From a bacterium (lineage in GTDB: Bacteria > BMS3Abin14), in assembly GCA_022865845.1 (NCBI GenBank), contig JALHUC010000504.1:1-6532 (forward strand): DNA of 6,532 nucleotides, read 5' to 3'. Shown piece after piece: positions 5,317 through 6,532 of this stretch (position 1 is the first letter of the stretch; the number at the start of each line of letters is the position of its first letter). Below the pieces are notes generated by a model. It saw nothing but the letters and a program-made list of their open reading frames with translations, was not told where the DNA came from and did not search any database. A program made the translations under genes and the position numbers.

Positions 5317-6532
5317 ATGCGTAAAGAAGGCCATACCACAGACAGACTGGCTTTCCGGATCCTTTTCCCGATCGTAGTCATCCTTCTCTTCCTCGGTATA
5401 GGTATGTACGCTTTCGTCCTCCGCTCGGTCTCCGTCTTTGAGCGGAAGATCATCGAAGAGGACTTGGGGTGGATCTCCAGGGGCATCTTCAGCATCCTGG
5501 ACGAGGAGTATTACCGGCTCCTCGTATCCGGGAACGCGGCCGATGAACGTTTCGTCCTCATTGCAAAGGGACAGGCACTCGGAAGACTGGAGGATTTCAT
5601 CAGGCAGAGGAACATCAGGGCCTCCGTGAACCAGGAAGGAAACAAGGATGCTTTGATGTCCCATGGGATATCCCTGGAAACAGCTGAAAAGATCGCCCTG
5701 GCCGGTCCTCAGAACGAGATCCACTACATTGGCCACCAGGGTGAAAAATTTTACGCCTACCATTTTCAGTTCGAACCCTGGCAGTGGAACATCTACTTTT
5801 CCAAAGATGTCACGGGGTACTCGACCCTACTGGCCAGGGTCCGCAGTGCCCAGGCCGCGACAGTCGCCATTCTCATTCTGACCGCGCTGCTTCTGTACTG
5901 GTCCCTCAACCGGCACATCAGAAAACCCGTTGCCGAGATCATCAAGGCGGTCTCTGAAGGGGAACACCCTCTGTACCAGGGGATACATGAGTTCGAATTC
6001 ATGGCCAGAAGCATCCACCAGATGATGCACACCCTGCAGGATAACACCAAATGGATCGACAGCCTCCTGTCCACGGTGGGCGCCCTTGTCATCGTCATGG
6101 ACCCGGGAGGGAAAATAGTCCTGTTCAACCACACATGTGAGGAAGTTACCGGATTTGACAGCGACGTCGTCCTCGGCAGGTACCTCTGGGACTTCCTCAT
6201 TCCCCACACCTCAGTGCCCCTGGCCCGGGAATCCTTTACCGAACTGGCCGAGAGAAGGGTACCCACTTCCTTCGAGGGTCCCGTCCTGACCAGCCGAGGC
6301 CAGGAGATCACCGTGCTGTGGAACAACACCTTCATCACCGATGAGGATGACGAGATCAAGTGGCTCATAGCCACCGGTATTGACATATCCAGGAGGATCA
6401 AAATGCAGGTGGAGCTCGAGGAAAGAGAGCACTTCCTGTCAGGCATCTTCAGCAGCATTCAGGACGGGATCAGCATCCTCGACACCGAAATGAACGTCAT
6501 CGGTGTAAATCCGACCATGGAGAAATGGTACT
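5317..6532 (+). CDS. transmembrane PAS-domain sensor, 3' end outside window (partial)
   Basis: The frame is open from ATG 5317 to the right edge (405 residues, no stop). Membrane segment 1 is at about 15-35, an outer domain at 36-179, and membrane segment 2 at about 180-197. A HAMP-like linker begins RHIRKPVAEIIKAV (199-212). A PAS domain follows at about 246-358 (SLLSTVGALVIVMD, then FNHTCEEVTGF, ending TGIDISRRIK), and a second PAS starts near 372 and is cut off. The outer domain ends FEPWQWNIYFSKD, which resembles single-Cache sensor domains. The output module is not visible: histidine kinase is most common for this layout, a GGDEF enzyme is possible. Only 5 bases separate it from the upstream stop and its own ribosome binding site is weak (AGAG), which suggests translational coupling. 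It should sit in the inner membrane and receive the periplasmic binding protein or a direct ligand. Confidence 0.88.
   Translation, partial: MRKEGHTTDRLAFRILFPIVVILLFLGIGMYAFVLRSVSVFERKIIEEDLGWISRGIFSILDEEYYRLLVSGNAADERFVLIAKGQALGRLEDFIRQRNIRASVNQEGNKDALMSHGISLETAEKIALAGPQNEIHYIGHQGEKFYAYHFQFEPWQWNIYFSKDVTGYSTLLARVRSAQAATVAILILTALLLYWSLNRHIRKPVAEIIKAVSEGEHPLYQGIHEFEFMARSIHQMMHTLQDNTKWIDSLLSTVGALVIVMDPGGKIVLFNHTCEEVTGFDSDVVLGRYLWDFLIPHTSVPLARESFTELAERRVPTSFEGPVLTSRGQEITVLWNNTFITDEDDEIKWLIATGIDISRRIKMQVELEEREHFLSGIFSSIQDGISILDTEMNVIGVNPTMEKWY

Noticed and set aside
5221..6458. Long minus-strand frames (up to 221 residues) opposite the sensor gene
   Set aside because: The plus-strand frame has clear membrane and PAS features; the antisense frames arise from its codon bias.

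Overview
The window looks like ordinary bacterial chromosome with moderately high GC, from a Gram-negative. The evidence for that is a periplasmic solute-binding protein, a two-transmembrane sensor, and intergenic DNA full of decayed REP-like and 'ATTCTGCGTTCTAC'-style repeats. From memory, such repeats are common in Desulfobacterota (deltaproteobacterial) genomes and metagenome bins. The phylum is only a guess, since no rRNA or marker gene is present. All five recognisable genes lie on the + strand. I see no rRNA, tRNA, CRISPR array, transposase or phage gene.

Layout. At 1-61 there may be the 3' tail of an upstream gene. At 62-431 lies a repeat-bearing noncoding stretch with a five-tract G-quadruplex motif, a 14-bp tandem repeat, an 8-bp tandem repeat and a short structured leader. 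At 432-1376 is a DmeF-type cation diffusion facilitator (Co/Ni efflux), starting at TTG. After a 136-bp gap, 1513-2649 encodes a class V-fold PLP enzyme that is probably not a cysteine desulfurase. After a gap of about 200 bp with no clear signals, 2864-3604 (or 2843-3604) encodes a cytochrome b5-like domain joined to a four-helix DUF2231 membrane domain. At 3605-4144 is a 540-bp noncoding region holding at least two families of degenerate repeats, then palindromes close to the next gene. At 4145-5311 is a LivK-like periplasmic binding protein. Five bases after its stop, a membrane sensor (Cache-like outer region, HAMP-like linker, PAS, second PAS) begins at 5317 and runs off the window at 6532.

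How the genes relate. The first three genes are separated by gaps of over 100 bp and share no evident pathway; they look like independent units for metal efflux, amino-acid or sulfur chemistry, and a membrane haem protein. The last two form a tight pair. A LivK-fold binding protein with no permease or ATPase visible beside it, followed directly by a transmembrane PAS sensor, suggests a ligand-sensing module comparable in principle to LuxP/LuxQ or TorT/TorS rather than an uptake system. This is the most interesting hypothesis in the window. The output domain of the sensor lies beyond the right edge.
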